Position numbers and translations under genes: made by a program
DNA from: Streptococcus sp. SPS1
Lineage (GTDB): Bacteria > Bacillota > Bacilli > Lactobacillales > Streptococcaceae
NCBI RefSeq assembly: GCF_030439915.1
Contig: NZ_JAQFJG010000002.1
Span: 124,001 to 188,000, forward strand
Length of the DNA stretch: 64,000 nucleotides
Reading direction: 5' to 3'
Shown: piece after piece, positions 46,204 through 55,776 of the stretch
Numbering within the stretch: the stretch's first letter is position 1
Layout of the letters: each line of letters starts with the position of its first letter
The notes under the pieces: generated by a model
Seen by the model: the letters and a program-made list of their open reading frames with translations, nothing else
What the model was told of the DNA's origin: nothing
Databases searched by the model: none

Positions 46204-49035
46204 ATGCAAGATAAAATTGTCATTCATGGGGCGCGTGCCCATAATTTAAAAAATATTGATGTGGAGATTCCACGAGACAAGCTGGTTGTAGTGACCGGCT
46301 TGTCAGGTTCAGGGAAATCCAGTCTGGCTTTCGATACCCTCTATGCTGAGGGACAACGTCGCTATGTGGAGAGTTTGTCAGCCTATGCTCGTCAGTTTTT
46401 GGGAAATATGGAGAAGCCTGATGTAGATGCCATTGATGGCCTCAGCCCAGCTATTTCCATCGATCAGAAAACGACTAGCAAAAATCCTCGCTCGACGGTG
46501 GGAACCACGACTGAAATCAATGACTATCTGCGTCTCCTCTACGCGCGTGTGGGGACGCCTTACTGTATCAACGGGCATGGGGCTATCAAGGCTTCTTCTG
46601 TGGAGCAAATCGTTGATAAGGTTTTGGAGTTACCTGAACGCCAGCGTCTGCAAATTTTAGCTCCTGTCATCCGCAAGAAAAAAGGGCAACATAAAAGTGT
46701 TATTGAGAAGGTTCAGAAAGACGGTTATGTTCGTGTCCGTGTGGATGGGGAAGTCTATGATGTGACCGAAGTGCCAGAGTTGTCTAAGGGTAAGCAACAC
46801 AATATCGATGTCGTGGTTGACCGTATTGTCATCAAGGAGGGTATCCGTAGTCGTCTCTTTGATTCCATTGAGGCTGCCCTTCGTATCGCAGAAGGATATG
46901 TCATTATCGACACTATGGACGACTCTGAGTTGCTCTTCTCTGAGCATTATGCCTGTCCAGTTTGTGGCTTTACTGTTCCAGAGTTAGAGCCACGTCTCTT
47001 CTCCTTCAATGCTCCTTTTGGTTCTTGTAGTGAGTGTGACGGTTTGGGCATCAAGCTGGAGGTGGATACTGATTTGGTAGTACCAGATGCCAGCAAAACC
47101 TTACGTGAGGGAGCCTTGGCTCCTTGGAATCCTATCTCATCCAACTACTATCCAAACATGCTAGAGCAGGCTATGACAGCTTTTGGAGTAGACATGGATA
47201 AGCCTTTTGAGGACTTGGCAGAAGAAGACAAGAACTTGATTCTCTATGGGTCAGATGGCAAGGAATTCCATTTCCACTATGAGAATGAATTTGGTGGCGT
47301 GCGCGATATCGATATTCCTTTTGAGGGAGTTGTTAATAATATCAAGCGTCGCTATCACGAGACAAACAGCGATTACACCCGCACCCAGATGCGTCTCTAC
47401 ATGAATGAGCTGACCTGCGGGACCTGTCACGGCTATCGTCTCAATGATCAGGCCTTGTCTGTCCGTGTGGGTGGCGAGAACGGGCCACATATCGGAGAAA
47501 TTTCAGACCTGTCTATCGCAGATCACTTGGAATTAGTCAGTCAGTTGACTCTTTCTGAAAACGAAGCCATCATTGCTCGGCCTATTCTCAAGGAAATCAA
47601 GGATCGTTTGACCTTCCTTAATAACGTGGGCCTTAACTATCTGACTCTGTCACGTTCGGCAGGAACTCTTTCAGGTGGGGAAAGTCAGCGTATTCGATTG
47701 GCAACTCAGATTGGTTCTAACCTATCAGGTGTCCTTTATATCCTGGATGAGCCGTCAATCGGTCTCCACCAGAGGGACAATGACCGTTTGATTGCCAGTC
47801 TCAAAAAGATGCGCGACTTGGGTAATACTCTTATCGTGGTGGAACACGACGAAGATACCATGCGTGAGGCGGATTATCTGATTGACGTTGGTCCTGGTGC
47901 GGGAGTATTTGGTGGGGAGATTGTTGCGGCAGGTACGCCCAAACAGGTGGCTCGTAATAGCAAGTCTATCACAGGCCAGTACTTGTCAGGAAAACGTGTC
48001 ATTCCAGTACCAGAAGAGCGCCGTGTTGGAAATGGTCGTTTTATTGAAGTGACAGGAGCGTGTGAGAATAACTTGCAAAATGTCACGGCTCGCTTTCCAC
48101 TAGGAAAATTCATCGCGGTTACGGGGGTATCCGGCTCAGGAAAATCGACCTTAATCAACAGCATTCTCAAAAAAGCCATTGCCCAAAAGCTCAACCGCAA
48201 CTCAGACAAACCAGGTAAATTCAAAACCATTACAGGAATTGAGCATGTAGACCGCTTGATTGATATTGACCAGAGTCCTATCGGACGAACGCCGAGATCT
48301 AACCCAGCTACCTATACAGGGGTTTTTGACGATATACGTGACCTTTTTGCTCAGACAAATGAAGCCAAGATTCGAGGTTACAAGAAAGGCCGTTTCAGTT
48401 TCAATGTCAAGGGTGGTCGCTGTGAAGCCTGCTCAGGTGACGGGATTATTAAGATTGAGATGCACTTCTTGCCAGATGTTTATGTGGCTTGTGAAGTCTG
48501 CCACGGAACCCGCTACAACAGTGAAACCCTAGAAGTTCACTATAAGGAAAAGAATATCTCGCAGGTCTTGGACATGACCGTCAATGATGCGGTGGAGTTC
48601 TTCCAACACATTCCCAAGATTCAACGCAAACTTCAGACCATCAAGGATGTAGGTCTAGGCTATGTAACGCTAGGGCAACCAGCTACCACCCTTTCTGGGG
48701 GAGAAGCCCAGCGTATGAAACTGGCTAGTGAACTCCACAAACGCTCGACAGGAAAATCTTTCTACATTTTAGATGAGCCAACGACAGGCCTTCATACTGA
48801 GGATATCGCTCGCTTGCTCAAGGTATTGGCTCGCTTTGTCGACGATGGCAATACAGTCCTTGTTATCGAGCACAATCTAGATGTTATTAAGACAGCAGAC
48901 CATATTATTGACTTGGGACCTGAGGGCGGTGTCGGTGGTGGAACCATCATCGCAACAGGAACTCCAGAAGAAGTAGCTGCTAACCAAGCCAGCTACACAG
49001 GACATTATTTGAAAGGAAAATTACATCATGAATAA
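46204..49035 (+). CDS. uvrA: Excinuclease ABC subunit A
   Basis: A 943-residue UvrA, the damage-recognition ATPase of nucleotide excision repair. There are two ABC modules: [14 protein letters not shown] near residues 32-45 and [14 protein letters not shown] near 640, each with later signature and Walker B segments ([47 protein letters not shown]). Zinc-finger cysteines are in CPVCGF / CSECDG and CEACSGDG / CEVCHG. The start is ATG 46204. It overlaps pepP by 8 bases. Confidence 0.97.
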   Translation: MQDKIVIHGARAHNLKNIDVEIPRDKLVVVTGLSGSGKSSLAFDTLYAEGQRRYVESLSAYARQFLGNMEKPDVDAIDGLSPAISIDQKTTSKNPRSTVGTTTEINDYLRLLYARVGTPYCINGHGAIKASSVEQIVDKVLELPERQRLQILAPVIRKKKGQHKSVIEKVQKDGYVRVRVDGEVYDVTEVPELSKGKQHNIDVVVDRIVIKEGIRSRLFDSIEAALRIAEGYVIIDTMDDSELLFSEHYACPVCGFTVPELEPRLFSFNAPFGSCSECDGLGIKLEVDTDLVVPDASKTLREGALAPWNPISSNYYPNMLEQAMTAFGVDMDKPFEDLAEEDKNLILYGSDGKEFHFHYENEFGGVRDIDIPFEGVVNNIKRRYHETNSDYTRTQMRLYMNELTCGTCHGYRLNDQALSVRVGGENGPHIGEISDLSIADHLELVSQLTLSENEAIIARPILKEIKDRLTFLNNVGLNYLTLSRSAGTLSGGESQRIRLATQIGSNLSGVLYILDEPSIGLHQRDNDRLIASLKKMRDLGNTLIVVEHDEDTMREADYLIDVGPGAGVFGGEIVAAGTPKQVARNSKSITGQYLSGKRVIPVPEERRVGNGRFIEVTGACENNLQNVTARFPLGKFIAVTGVSGSGKSTLINSILKKAIAQKLNRNSDKPGKFKTITGIEHVDRLIDIDQSPIGRTPRSNPATYTGVFDDIRDLFAQTNEAKIRGYKKGRFSFNVKGGRCEACSGDGIIKIEMHFLPDVYVACEVCHGTRYNSETLEVHYKEKNISQVLDMTVNDAVEFFQHIPKIQRKLQTIKDVGLGYVTLGQPATTLSGGEAQRMKLASELHKRSTGKSFYILDEPTTGLHTEDIARLLKVLARFVDDGNTVLVIEHNLDVIKTADHIIDLGPEGGVGGGTIIATGTPEEVAANQASYTGHYLKGKLHHE

Positions 49036-50089
49036 ACGTGTACAAGCATTTCTAGCTAAAATGCAAGAAAAAGAACTAGATGGAATTATCATCAACAATC
49101 TTAAAAACGTCTATTATTTGACTGGTTTTTGGGGTTCGAACGGAACAGTTTTTCTCAGCCGTGACCGCCAGGTCTTGGTGACGGACTCTCGCTATATCAT
49201 TGCAGCCAAGCAAGAAACCAGTGGGTTTGAGATTGTGGCTGACCGTGATGAATTGGCTGTCATTGCAGACATTGTTAAGGACATGGGCTTGTCTCGAATC
49301 GGTTTTGAGGATGAGATTTCAGTGTCTTATTATCACCGTATGCAGGCAACCTTTGAGGGAATTGACTTGCTTCCACAAACTCAGTTTGTCGAAGGTCTTC
49401 GAATGATTAAGGATGAAGCGGAGATTGCAGCTATTCGCAAGGCTTGTTCTATCTCAGACCAAGCTTTCCGCGATGCGCTTGACTTTATTAAGCCAGGAAA
49501 GACTGAAATTGAGATTGCCAACTTCCTTGACTTCCGCATGCGTGAGTTGGGAGCATCTGGCTTGTCTTTTGACACAATTCTAGCTAGTGGTATCAATTCT
49601 TCTAAGCCTCATGCCCATCCTATGCACAAACCAGTGGAGCTGGGAGAAGCTATTACCATGGATTTCGGCTGCCTCTATGACCACTATGTCAGTGATATGA
49701 CACGGACTATCTATCTAGGACATGTTAGCGACGAGCAAGCAGAGATTTACAATACGGTTTTGAAAGCCAATCAAGCCTTGATTGACCAGGCTAAGGCTGG
49801 CTTAGGTTTCCGTGACTTTGACAAAATCCCTCGTGATATTATCATCGAGGCAGGCTATGGCGACTACTTTACCCACGGTATTGGACACGGTATTGGACTG
49901 GATATCCATGAGGAACCATACTTTAGCCAGACTTCTACAGAAACTATTAAGGCAGGTATGGCATTGACAGATGAGCCAGGTATCTATATCGAAGGCAAAT
50001 ATGGCGTTCGTATCGAGGATGATATCCTGATTACAGAGACGGGTTGTGAATTATTGACCCTAGCTCCAAAAGAGTTGATAGTTATCTAA
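49028..50089 (+). CDS. pepP: M24 family Xaa-Pro aminopeptidase
   Basis: A 353-residue M24 metallopeptidase that removes N-terminal residues before proline. The creatinase-type N-terminal domain (about 1-125) is followed by the pita-bread catalytic domain with the five metal ligands in [17 protein letters not shown] (two Asp), [14 protein letters not shown] (His), [10 protein letters not shown] (Glu) and [10 protein letters not shown] (Glu). The symbol is by convention; pepQ-type dipeptidase activity is possible. It ends just before the mgtA leader. Confidence 0.9.
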   Translation: MNKRVQAFLAKMQEKELDGIIINNLKNVYYLTGFWGSNGTVFLSRDRQVLVTDSRYIIAAKQETSGFEIVADRDELAVIADIVKDMGLSRIGFEDEISVSYYHRMQATFEGIDLLPQTQFVEGLRMIKDEAEIAAIRKACSISDQAFRDALDFIKPGKTEIEIANFLDFRMRELGASGLSFDTILASGINSSKPHAHPMHKPVELGEAITMDFGCLYDHYVSDMTRTIYLGHVSDEQAEIYNTVLKANQALIDQAKAGLGFRDFDKIPRDIIIEAGYGDYFTHGIGHGIGLDIHEEPYFSQTSTETIKAGMALTDEPGIYIEGKYGVRIEDDILITETGCELLTLAPKELIVI

Positions 50090-50109
50090 GAGTTAAACAA
50101 CTCAAATGA

Positions 50110-50138
50110 TTGACTTTTAAATTTTAAAGGTTTATACT
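50110..50138 (+). promoter_or_regulatory. Promoter of the mgtA leader
   Basis: TTGACT (50110-50115), a 17-base spacer and TATACT (50133-50138), just before the M-box RNA. Confidence 0.75.
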
Positions 50139-50142
50139 GAAA

Positions 50143-50288
50143 GACGAAAACGGTAGGTGAGGCTACCATAGGGATACGGATGACTACCGCAAAGCAGTGG
50201 AGACACTACTCGTTGGTCAACAGTCCTGGTCGCGAAGGCCAAGACTAAGCTCATTACATTGCCCTATGGAGTTAAAGCTTGAACGAAA
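50143..50288 (+). ncRNA. M-box (ykoK-type) magnesium riboswitch
   Basis: The conserved M-box blocks are visible in order: GGTAGGTGAGGCTACC, AGGGATACGG, GACTACCGC, GTTGGTCAACAG, CTAAGCTC and the closing GCCCTATGGAGTTAAAGCTT. CCATAGGG near the start can pair with CCCTATGG near the end. M-box RNAs fold when magnesium is plentiful and then end transcription, which the terminator at 50308 fits. The gene downstream is a magnesium P-type ATPase. Confidence 0.9.
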
Positions 50289-50307
50289 AACAGATAATTA
50301 GTTTTTT

Positions 50308-50336
50308 AATCCTGCCATTTTATGGTGGGATTTTCT
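50308..50336 (+). terminator. M-box expression-platform terminator
   Basis: AATCCTGCCAT (50308-50318) pairs with ATGGTGGGATT (50322-50332) through 11 pairs, two of them G-U, and is followed by TTTCT. It lies 20 bases after the aptamer. Confidence 0.75.
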
Positions 50337-50366
50337 ACTGTTTAAATCAAAGAAAGGAGATAGACG

Positions 50367-50438
50367 ATGCAAATTGACGATCATCCGGAACCGCACATAC
50401 ACAGCCAATCGCTGATTTGTGTCGTTCTGCCCTTATAA
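50367..50438 (+). CDS. Candidate mgtA leader peptide with DDHPEP motif (23 aa)
   Basis: ATG 50367 follows AAAGGAGATAGACG, as strong a ribosome site as that of any gene here, and the frame ends at TAA 50438. The peptide begins MQIDDHPEPHIH and ends CVVLPL. The early acidic/proline run DDHPEP recalls the Salmonella MgtL leader (EPDPTP), where such sequences destabilise the ribosome when magnesium is low and so switch mgtA on. It lies downstream of the riboswitch terminator and upstream of mgtA, so it would be translated only on full-length transcripts. I know of no description of it in streptococci. Confidence 0.6.
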   Translation: MQIDDHPEPHIHSQSLICVVLPL

Positions 50439-50459
50439 AGTGATTGGTCTCTGTGTATG
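50396..50459 (+). promoter_or_regulatory. Long RNA hairpin spanning the leader peptide 3' half
   Basis: CATACACAGCCAATC (50396-50410) pairs with GATTGG (50442-50447) and CTGTGTATG (50451-50459), giving 15 pairs with one 3-base bulge. The left arm is inside the leader ORF and the right arm just after its stop, so translating ribosomes would prevent folding. No T run follows, so it is a structural switch or anti-RNase/anti-Rho element rather than an intrinsic terminator. Confidence 0.6.
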
Positions 50460-50491
50460 AAACACATCATTCATATAGATAGGAGAAACCA

Positions 50492-53152
50492 ATGAAAACT
50501 ACAAAAGAAAGATTAGCAACAGCTATTCATACATCTTTAAACGAAACTCTATCTTTTTATAAGACAAGTCTAACAGGCTTGACTGAGGAGCAGGTGGAGA
50601 AAAATCGTGACCTATATGGCGAAAATACCATCACAAAGGGTCAAGAAGACAGTATCCTCAAAAAGATTTACGAATCCATTATCAATCCTTTTACAATCAT
50701 CTTGCTGGTCATCGCCGTGATTTCCTTGGTGACCAATGTCTGGTTGGCAAAACCAGGTCAAGAAGATCCGACAACTTCCATTATCATCGTTGTCCTAGTC
50801 CTCATTTCTGGTGGCATACGCTTTGTCCAAGAACTCCGTAGTGATAAGGCTGCGACCAATCTATCAAAAATGATTGTCAACACAGCGACTGTCATTCGTC
50901 AAGGAGAAATCCAAGAAGTACCTATCGATGATTTGGTAGTGGGTGACGTGGTTAAATTAAGCGCTGGAGACATGATTCCAGCAGATCTTCTTTTATTTGA
51001 GTCGCGCGATTTCTTTGTACAACAGTCGGGCTTGACAGGTGAAAGTGAATCGGTTGAAAAATTGGCCTTGACCAAGGCAACAGTTCAACAATCTGATAGT
51101 CTGCTAGAAGCAGAAGCGCTAGCCTTTATGGGAACCAATGTCTTGTCTGGTAGTGCCAAGGCCGTGGTTTTAGCAGTTGGTGATGATACCATGATGGGGG
51201 CCATTGAACAGACTTTGAACACCTATGATGAGCCTACTTCGTTTGAACGGGAGATGAATAGTATTTCGTGGCTCTTGATTCGTTTGATGCTGGTCATGGT
51301 GCCCATCGTTTTCTTGTCCAATGGTTTAACAGATGGAGATTGGTTAGAAGCTGGCGTATTTGCTTTGAGTGTTGGTGTTGGATTGACACCTGAGATGCTT
51401 CCTATGATTATCACAGCCAGTCTAGCAAAAGGCTCCATCATTATGGCCAAGGAAAAAGTGGTTATCAAGAAACTCAATGCCATACAGGACTTAGGGGCGA
51501 TTGATATTTTGTGTACAGATAAGACAGGAACTCTAACCCAAGACGAAATTGTCCTTGAATATCCCTTGGACATCCACGGACGCTTGGATTTGACCGTCTT
51601 GAGACGAGCTTATCTCAATTCCTATTTTCAAACGGGCTTGAAAAATTTGATGGACAGAGCCATCATCAAACGGACTGAAAAGGAAGCCAAAGAACACGCC
51701 CTCTTGCAAAATCTGGCTCAAACTTTTCAAAAAATAGATGAGCTTCCCTTTGATTTTGAACGTAGACGTATGAGTGTTATCGTTAAGGATGAACACGAAG
51801 TGGTTAGTTTGGTAACCAAGGGTGCCCTAGAGGAAATGTTGACGATTTCCAGTTATGCGGAATACCAAGGAGTGATTACTCCCTTGACAGATGTTATTAG
51901 AGAAGAAATTTTAGCAGAAGTCAGACAACTAAATCAACAAGGTTTGCGTGTCTTGGGAGTGGCCTATAAGTCAGGTTTGAGGGAAGGTCATGCCTATACA
52001 GTTGATGATGAAGGGGATATGATTCTAACTGGTTATTTAGCCTTCCTAGACCCTCCTAAATCATCTGCAGCACCAGCAATTAAGGCTCTGTTAGAACATG
52101 GAGTTCAAACAAAGATTTTGACGGGAGACAACGAAAAAGTTACCCAAGCAGTCTGTGAAAAGGTTGGTTTGGATATCAATCAGATGCTGTTGGGGTCTGA
52201 AATTGATCAGATGAGTAATCAAGAATTGGCCCAAGCGGTAGAGGAGGTAACTGTCTTCGCCAAACTTTCTCCGGACCAAAAAGCAAGGATTATTCTGCAA
52301 TTTAAGGCTAATGGTCATGCTGTCGGCTATATGGGAGATGGGATCAATGATGCTCCTTCTATGAAAGTTGCAGATGTGGGGATTTCTGTTGATACAGCAG
52401 TAGATATTGCCAAAGAAACAGCTGATGTTATCCTACTTGATAAGGATCTCATGGTGCTGGAAAAAGGACTTGTTGAAGGGCGTAAGGTCTATGCCAATAT
52501 GACTAAATATATCAAAATGACAGTGAGTTCTAATTTTGGAAATATCTTATCCCTATTAGTCTCTGGAATCTTTTTGCCATTTTTACCAATGGCACCAGTC
52601 CATTTGATTATCCTAAATCTAGTCTATGATTTGTCTTGTATTGCCTTGCCTTTTGACAAGGTGGATAAAGATTTTTTGAGAAATCCGCATACCTGGGAAG
52701 CTAAGTCCATCACACGTTTCATGATTTGGATGGGACCTATCTCTTCTGCCTTTGATATTTTGACCTTCAGTTTGCTTTATTTTATCATTGTACCCATGAC
52801 GACAGGTCAAGCCTATGTCCATGGAGCGGAGTCTGCCGTAGGATTTATTGTCTTGTTTCAGACAGGTTGGTTTATCGAGTCCATGTGGTCACAGACCATG
52901 GTTATCCATATGCTGCGTTCAGCCAAAATTCCCTTTTTACAAAGTCGTCCAGCTTGGCTAGTCCTTGTGACAACCTTATTGGCTGCAGCCTTTGTGACCT
53001 TCCTTCCTTACAGTCCACTAGCTAGCTTTCTCCATCTAACTCCTTTAAAACCGATTTATTTCATCTTTTTACTTTTCATCATTATTTTGTATATGATTAG
53101 CGTGACAATTGTGAAAAAAATCTATATCAAGAAATATCAAGAATGGCTGTAA
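50492..53152 (+). CDS. mgtA: Magnesium-transporting P-type ATPase
   Basis: An 886-residue type IIIB P-type ATPase that imports magnesium. The N-terminal cation ATPase domain (about 10-80), actuator motif SGLTGESESVEK near 177-188, phosphorylation motif DKTGTLTQDE with the aspartate near residue 343, ILTGDNEKV, and hinge MGDGINDAPSMK near 614-625 are all intact, with ten spans in the expected places. The start ATG 50492 follows TAGGAGA. Control by an M-box and a candidate sensing leader supports magnesium rather than calcium. It is absent between pepP and spx in the pneumococcal maps I recall. Confidence 0.94.
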   Translation: MKTTKERLATAIHTSLNETLSFYKTSLTGLTEEQVEKNRDLYGENTITKGQEDSILKKIYESIINPFTIILLVIAVISLVTNVWLAKPGQEDPTTSIIIVVLVLISGGIRFVQELRSDKAATNLSKMIVNTATVIRQGEIQEVPIDDLVVGDVVKLSAGDMIPADLLLFESRDFFVQQSGLTGESESVEKLALTKATVQQSDSLLEAEALAFMGTNVLSGSAKAVVLAVGDDTMMGAIEQTLNTYDEPTSFEREMNSISWLLIRLMLVMVPIVFLSNGLTDGDWLEAGVFALSVGVGLTPEMLPMIITASLAKGSIIMAKEKVVIKKLNAIQDLGAIDILCTDKTGTLTQDEIVLEYPLDIHGRLDLTVLRRAYLNSYFQTGLKNLMDRAIIKRTEKEAKEHALLQNLAQTFQKIDELPFDFERRRMSVIVKDEHEVVSLVTKGALEEMLTISSYAEYQGVITPLTDVIREEILAEVRQLNQQGLRVLGVAYKSGLREGHAYTVDDEGDMILTGYLAFLDPPKSSAAPAIKALLEHGVQTKILTGDNEKVTQAVCEKVGLDINQMLLGSEIDQMSNQELAQAVEEVTVFAKLSPDQKARIILQFKANGHAVGYMGDGINDAPSMKVADVGISVDTAVDIAKETADVILLDKDLMVLEKGLVEGRKVYANMTKYIKMTVSSNFGNILSLLVSGIFLPFLPMAPVHLIILNLVYDLSCIALPFDKVDKDFLRNPHTWEAKSITRFMIWMGPISSAFDILTFSLLYFIIVPMTTGQAYVHGAESAVGFIVLFQTGWFIESMWSQTMVIHMLRSAKIPFLQSRPAWLVLVTTLLAAAFVTFLPYSPLASFLHLTPLKPIYFIFLLFIIILYMISVTIVKKIYIKKYQEWL

Positions 53153-53287
53153 ATTTCATTTTGTCAAGAAAAAAGTACGAAAATGACGAAAAAAGTTAAA
53201 AAAATTTAAAAATAGGTCGCAAGTCGGATGTTTTTTATGGTATAATAGACTAAACTGATAGTAACATGTAGCGAAAGGGGTAGGTAC

Positions 53288-53686
53288 ATGATTAAAATTT
53301 ATACAGTCTCAAGTTGTACTAGCTGTAAAAAAGCAAAAACCTGGCTCAATGCCCACCAGTTAAGTTATAAAGAACAAAACCTTGGTAAAGAAGGAATTAC
53401 GAGAGAAGAATTACTGGATATTCTGACAAAAACAGATAACGGAATAGCCAGCATCGTTTCGTCTAAAAATCGCTATGCCAAAGCCCTTGGAGTGGATATT
53501 GAAGATTTGAGTGTCAATGAAGTCCTCAATCTGATTATGGAAACACCGAGAATTTTAAAGAGCCCAATCCTTGTAGATGAAAAACGCCTGCAAGTTGGCT
53601 ATAAGGAAGACGATATTCGTGCCTTCCTACCACGCTCTGTCCGTAATGTAGAAAATGCAGAAGCACGTTTGCGTGCAGCTCTATAA
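53288..53686 (+). CDS. spx: Spx-family transcriptional regulator
   Basis: A 132-residue ArsC-like regulator that binds the RNA polymerase alpha C-terminal domain. The redox switch CTSC is at residues 10-13, and the conserved RSP-type segment reads ILKSPILVDEKRLQVGY. A promoter TGGTATAAT is at 53238-53246. Streptococci carry two Spx paralogues (SpxA1, SpxA2), which I cannot separate by eye. ClpXP degradation is typical of the family. Confidence 0.93.
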   Translation: MIKIYTVSSCTSCKKAKTWLNAHQLSYKEQNLGKEGITREELLDILTKTDNGIASIVSSKNRYAKALGVDIEDLSVNEVLNLIMETPRILKSPILVDEKRLQVGYKEDDIRAFLPRSVRNVENAEARLRAAL

Positions 53687-53691
53687 ACATC

Positions 53692-53722
53692 AAGGCTGGG
53701 AGCAATTCCCAGCCTTATTCTA
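53692..53722 (+). terminator. Terminator of spx
   Basis: A perfect stem AAGGCTGGGA / TCCCAGCCTT around GCAAT, then ATTCTATTTT. Confidence 0.8.
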
Positions 53723-53751
53723 TTTTAATTTCAAAAAGAAAGAAGAAAGAA

Positions 53752-54321
53752 ATGAAAAAAATTGTTCTTGTTAGTCTAGCTTTCCTTTTTGTCCTGGTTG
53801 GTTGCGGACAGAAAAAAGAAGCTGGAACAGCTACAAAAACAGAAAAGGATACGCTTCAGTCGGCATTGCCAGTTATTGAGAATGCCGAGAAGAATACAGT
53901 TGTGACCAAGACTTTGGTCTTGCCCAAGTCAGATGATGGTAGCCAGCAAACCCAAACCATTACATACAAGGACAAGACTTTTTTGAACTTAACGATTCAA
54001 CAAAAGCGTCCAGTCTCTGATGAGTTGAAAACTTATATTGACCAACACGGAGTGGAAGAAACTCAAAAAGCTCTCCTCGAGGCGGAGGAGAAGGATGAGT
54101 CCATCATAGAAGCTCGTAAATTATCAGGCTTTAAGCTTGAAACCAAATTATTGAGTGCAACAGAACTTCAAACAACGACTAGTTTTGATTTTCAAGTTCT
54201 GGATGTCAAGAAGGCTTCTCAGTTAGAATATTTGAAGAATATTGGCTTAGAAAATCTTTTGAAGAATGAACCAAGCAAATATATTTCAGACAGATTGGCA
54301 AATGGCGCGACAGAACAATAG
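53752..54321 (+). CDS. DUF1307 lipoprotein (YehR-like)
   Basis: A 189-residue lipoprotein; the signal peptide ends at the lipobox LVGCG, so residue 19 or so becomes the lipidated cysteine. The mature part is a Lys/Glu-rich linker followed by a domain like the YehR/DUF1307 group (LVLPKSDDGSQQTQTITYKD, then ELKTYIDQHG). Function unknown; it is extracytoplasmic. It starts 66 bases after spx, past a terminator. Confidence 0.82.
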   Translation: MKKIVLVSLAFLFVLVGCGQKKEAGTATKTEKDTLQSALPVIENAEKNTVVTKTLVLPKSDDGSQQTQTITYKDKTFLNLTIQQKRPVSDELKTYIDQHGVEETQKALLEAEEKDESIIEARKLSGFKLETKLLSATELQTTTSFDFQVLDVKKASQLEYLKNIGLENLLKNEPSKYISDRLANGATEQ

Positions 54322-54407
54322 AAAATCCAAATAAATAGACTGCCTGAATTGTAGAACGTAAGGAATTATGCTATAATGGTACTATTCTAAGGAAAGAGGG
54401 TGTTAGA

Positions 54408-54674
54408 ATGGGATTTACTGAAGAAACAGTACGTTTTAAATTGGACGATTCCAATAAAAAAGAAATTAGCGAAACTTTGACTGATGTCTATGCTTCGTTG
54501 AACGATAAGGGCTACAACCCAATTAACCAAATCGTTGGTTACGTATTGAGTGGAGACCCTGCCTACGTTCCTCGTTATAATAATGCACGAAATCAAATCC
54601 GTAAGTATGAGCGTGATGAAATCGTTGAGGAATTGGTCCGCTACTACCTTAAAGGACAAGGAGTCGATCTATAA
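54408..54674 (+). CDS. ireB: IreB family regulatory phosphoprotein
   Basis: An 88-residue protein of the IreB/UPF0297 (DUF965) family, a substrate of the PASTA kinase and phosphatase system linked to cell-wall stress. The characteristic [20 protein letters not shown] block is at about residues 37-56 and [20 protein letters not shown] follows. A promoter TGCTATAAT is at 54369-54377. It is 3 bases upstream of ruvX, the conserved Firmicutes order. Confidence 0.93.
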
Positions 54675-54677
54675 CCT

Positions 54678-55097
54678 ATGAGAATTATGGGATTGGACGT
54701 CGGTTCAAAAACGGTAGGGGTGGCGATTAGCGATCCGCTCGGTTTTACAGCTCAAGGGCTTGAAATCATCCAAATCAATGAGGAACAAGGCCAATTTGGT
54801 TTTGACCGCGTTAAGGAATTGGTTGATGCTTACAAGGTGGAACGATTTGTAGTGGGCTTGCCTAAAAACATGAACAATACAAGTGGACCGCGCGTGGAAG
54901 CTAGTCAAGCCTACGGAGCAAAGCTAGAAGAGCTTTTTGGTTTACCAGTAGATTATCAGGATGAACGCTTGACAACAGTTGCCGCAGAGCGCATGTTGAT
55001 TGAACAAGCAGATATTAGCCGTAACAAGCGTAAGAAAGTCATTGATAAGTTAGCAGCTCAGCTGATTTTACAAAATTATTTAGATAGAAAATTTTAA
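54678..55097 (+). CDS. ruvX: Putative pre-16S rRNA nuclease RuvX (YqgF)
   Basis: A 139-residue RNase H-fold nuclease that matures the 5' end of 16S rRNA. The start [20 protein letters not shown] carries the first catalytic Asp, [15 protein letters not shown] follows, and [13 protein letters not shown] has the later acidic residues. The middle gene of the ireB-ruvX-DUF1292 operon. Confidence 0.94.
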   Translation: MRIMGLDVGSKTVGVAISDPLGFTAQGLEIIQINEEQGQFGFDRVKELVDAYKVERFVVGLPKNMNNTSGPRVEASQAYGAKLEELFGLPVDYQDERLTTVAAERMLIEQADISRNKRKKVIDKLAAQLILQNYLDRKF

Positions 55098-55112
55098 TAT
55101 AAAGGAGAGGCT

Positions 55113-55418
55113 ATGTCACACGATCATAACCACGACCACGAAGAACGTGAACTAATCACACTAGTAGATGAGCAAGGGAATGAAACCTTGTTTGAAATCC
55201 TTTTGACGATTGATGGAAAAGAAGAATTTGGTAAAAACTATGTTCTTCTAGTACCAGTTAACGCAGAAGAAGACGAAGACGGACAAGTTGAAATCCAAGC
55301 TTACTCATTCATCGAAAACGAAGATGGAACAGAAGGCGAATTGCAGCCAATCCCAGAAGACTCAGAAGACGAATGGAACATGATTGAAGAAGTCTTCAAT
55401 AGTTTTATGGAGGAGTAA
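55113..55418 (+). CDS. DUF1292 acidic protein
   Basis: A 101-residue, strongly acidic protein with a His-rich start ([14 protein letters not shown]), of the DUF1292/UPF0473 family. AAAGGAGAGG precedes the ATG. It regularly follows ruvX in Firmicutes; its function is unknown. The His/Asp start could bind metal, but that is only suggested by composition. It is followed directly by the hairpin array. Confidence 0.9.
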   Translation: MSHDHNHDHEERELITLVDEQGNETLFEILLTIDGKEEFGKNYVLLVPVNAEEDEDGQVEIQAYSFIENEDGTEGELQPIPEDSEDEWNMIEEVFNSFMEE

Positions 55419-55420
55419 AA

Positions 55421-55653
55421 ACATCCAGTGGATGTTTTTAGCCCAGTTCCTTAAAATAAGAGAGAACTGGTAAGTCCAGTGGACGTGTTTAGCCCTGCGC
55501 TAGAAATTAGAAACGCAGGCACATCCAGTGAACATTTTTACCCCAGTTCCTTTAAATAAGAGAGAGCTGGTAAGTCTGGGAGACTGTATCACCCCAACTC
55601 CCAGAAATTGGGAAGAGTTGGAATGTCCTGTGGATGTTTTTAGCCCACGTTAA
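55421..55653 (+). repeat. Array of five ~50-base units with covarying hairpins
   Basis: Units begin at about 55421, 55475, 55521, 55575 and 55624 (spacing 54, 46, 54 and 49). Each has a head like ACATCCAGTGGATGTTTTTA, itself self-complementary in unit 1, then CC and a hairpin. The stems differ but stay paired: CAGTTC/GAACTG, CTGCG/CGCAG, CAGTTC/GAGCTG, CCAACTCCCA/TTGGGAAGAGTTGG. The fifth unit is only a head plus GCCCACGTTAAC. The remaining bases to 55687 show nothing. I do not recognise this as BOX, RUP or SPRITE. Confidence 0.7.
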
Positions 55654-55687
55654 CATTTATAGTAGCTAGTTATTAGCTAACCAGGTA

Positions 55688-55721
55688 AGAGGTCGGGACG
55701 AAAATCCTGGCCTTGTTTTTA
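55688..55721 (+). terminator. Terminator after the hairpin array
   Basis: AGAGGTCGGGA pairs with TCCTGGCCTT (with G-U pairs) around CGAAAA, followed by GTTTTTATT. Confidence 0.7.
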
Positions 55722-55776
55722 TTAGTAACCATACTTTAATGCGATAATTGATTGGACTTTTGTCAAGGAGATGTGT

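Noticed and set aside
55421..55653. Hairpin array as a CRISPR
   Set aside because: Repeats are imperfect, unit lengths vary from 46 to 54, the inner parts are themselves hairpins, and no cas genes are present.
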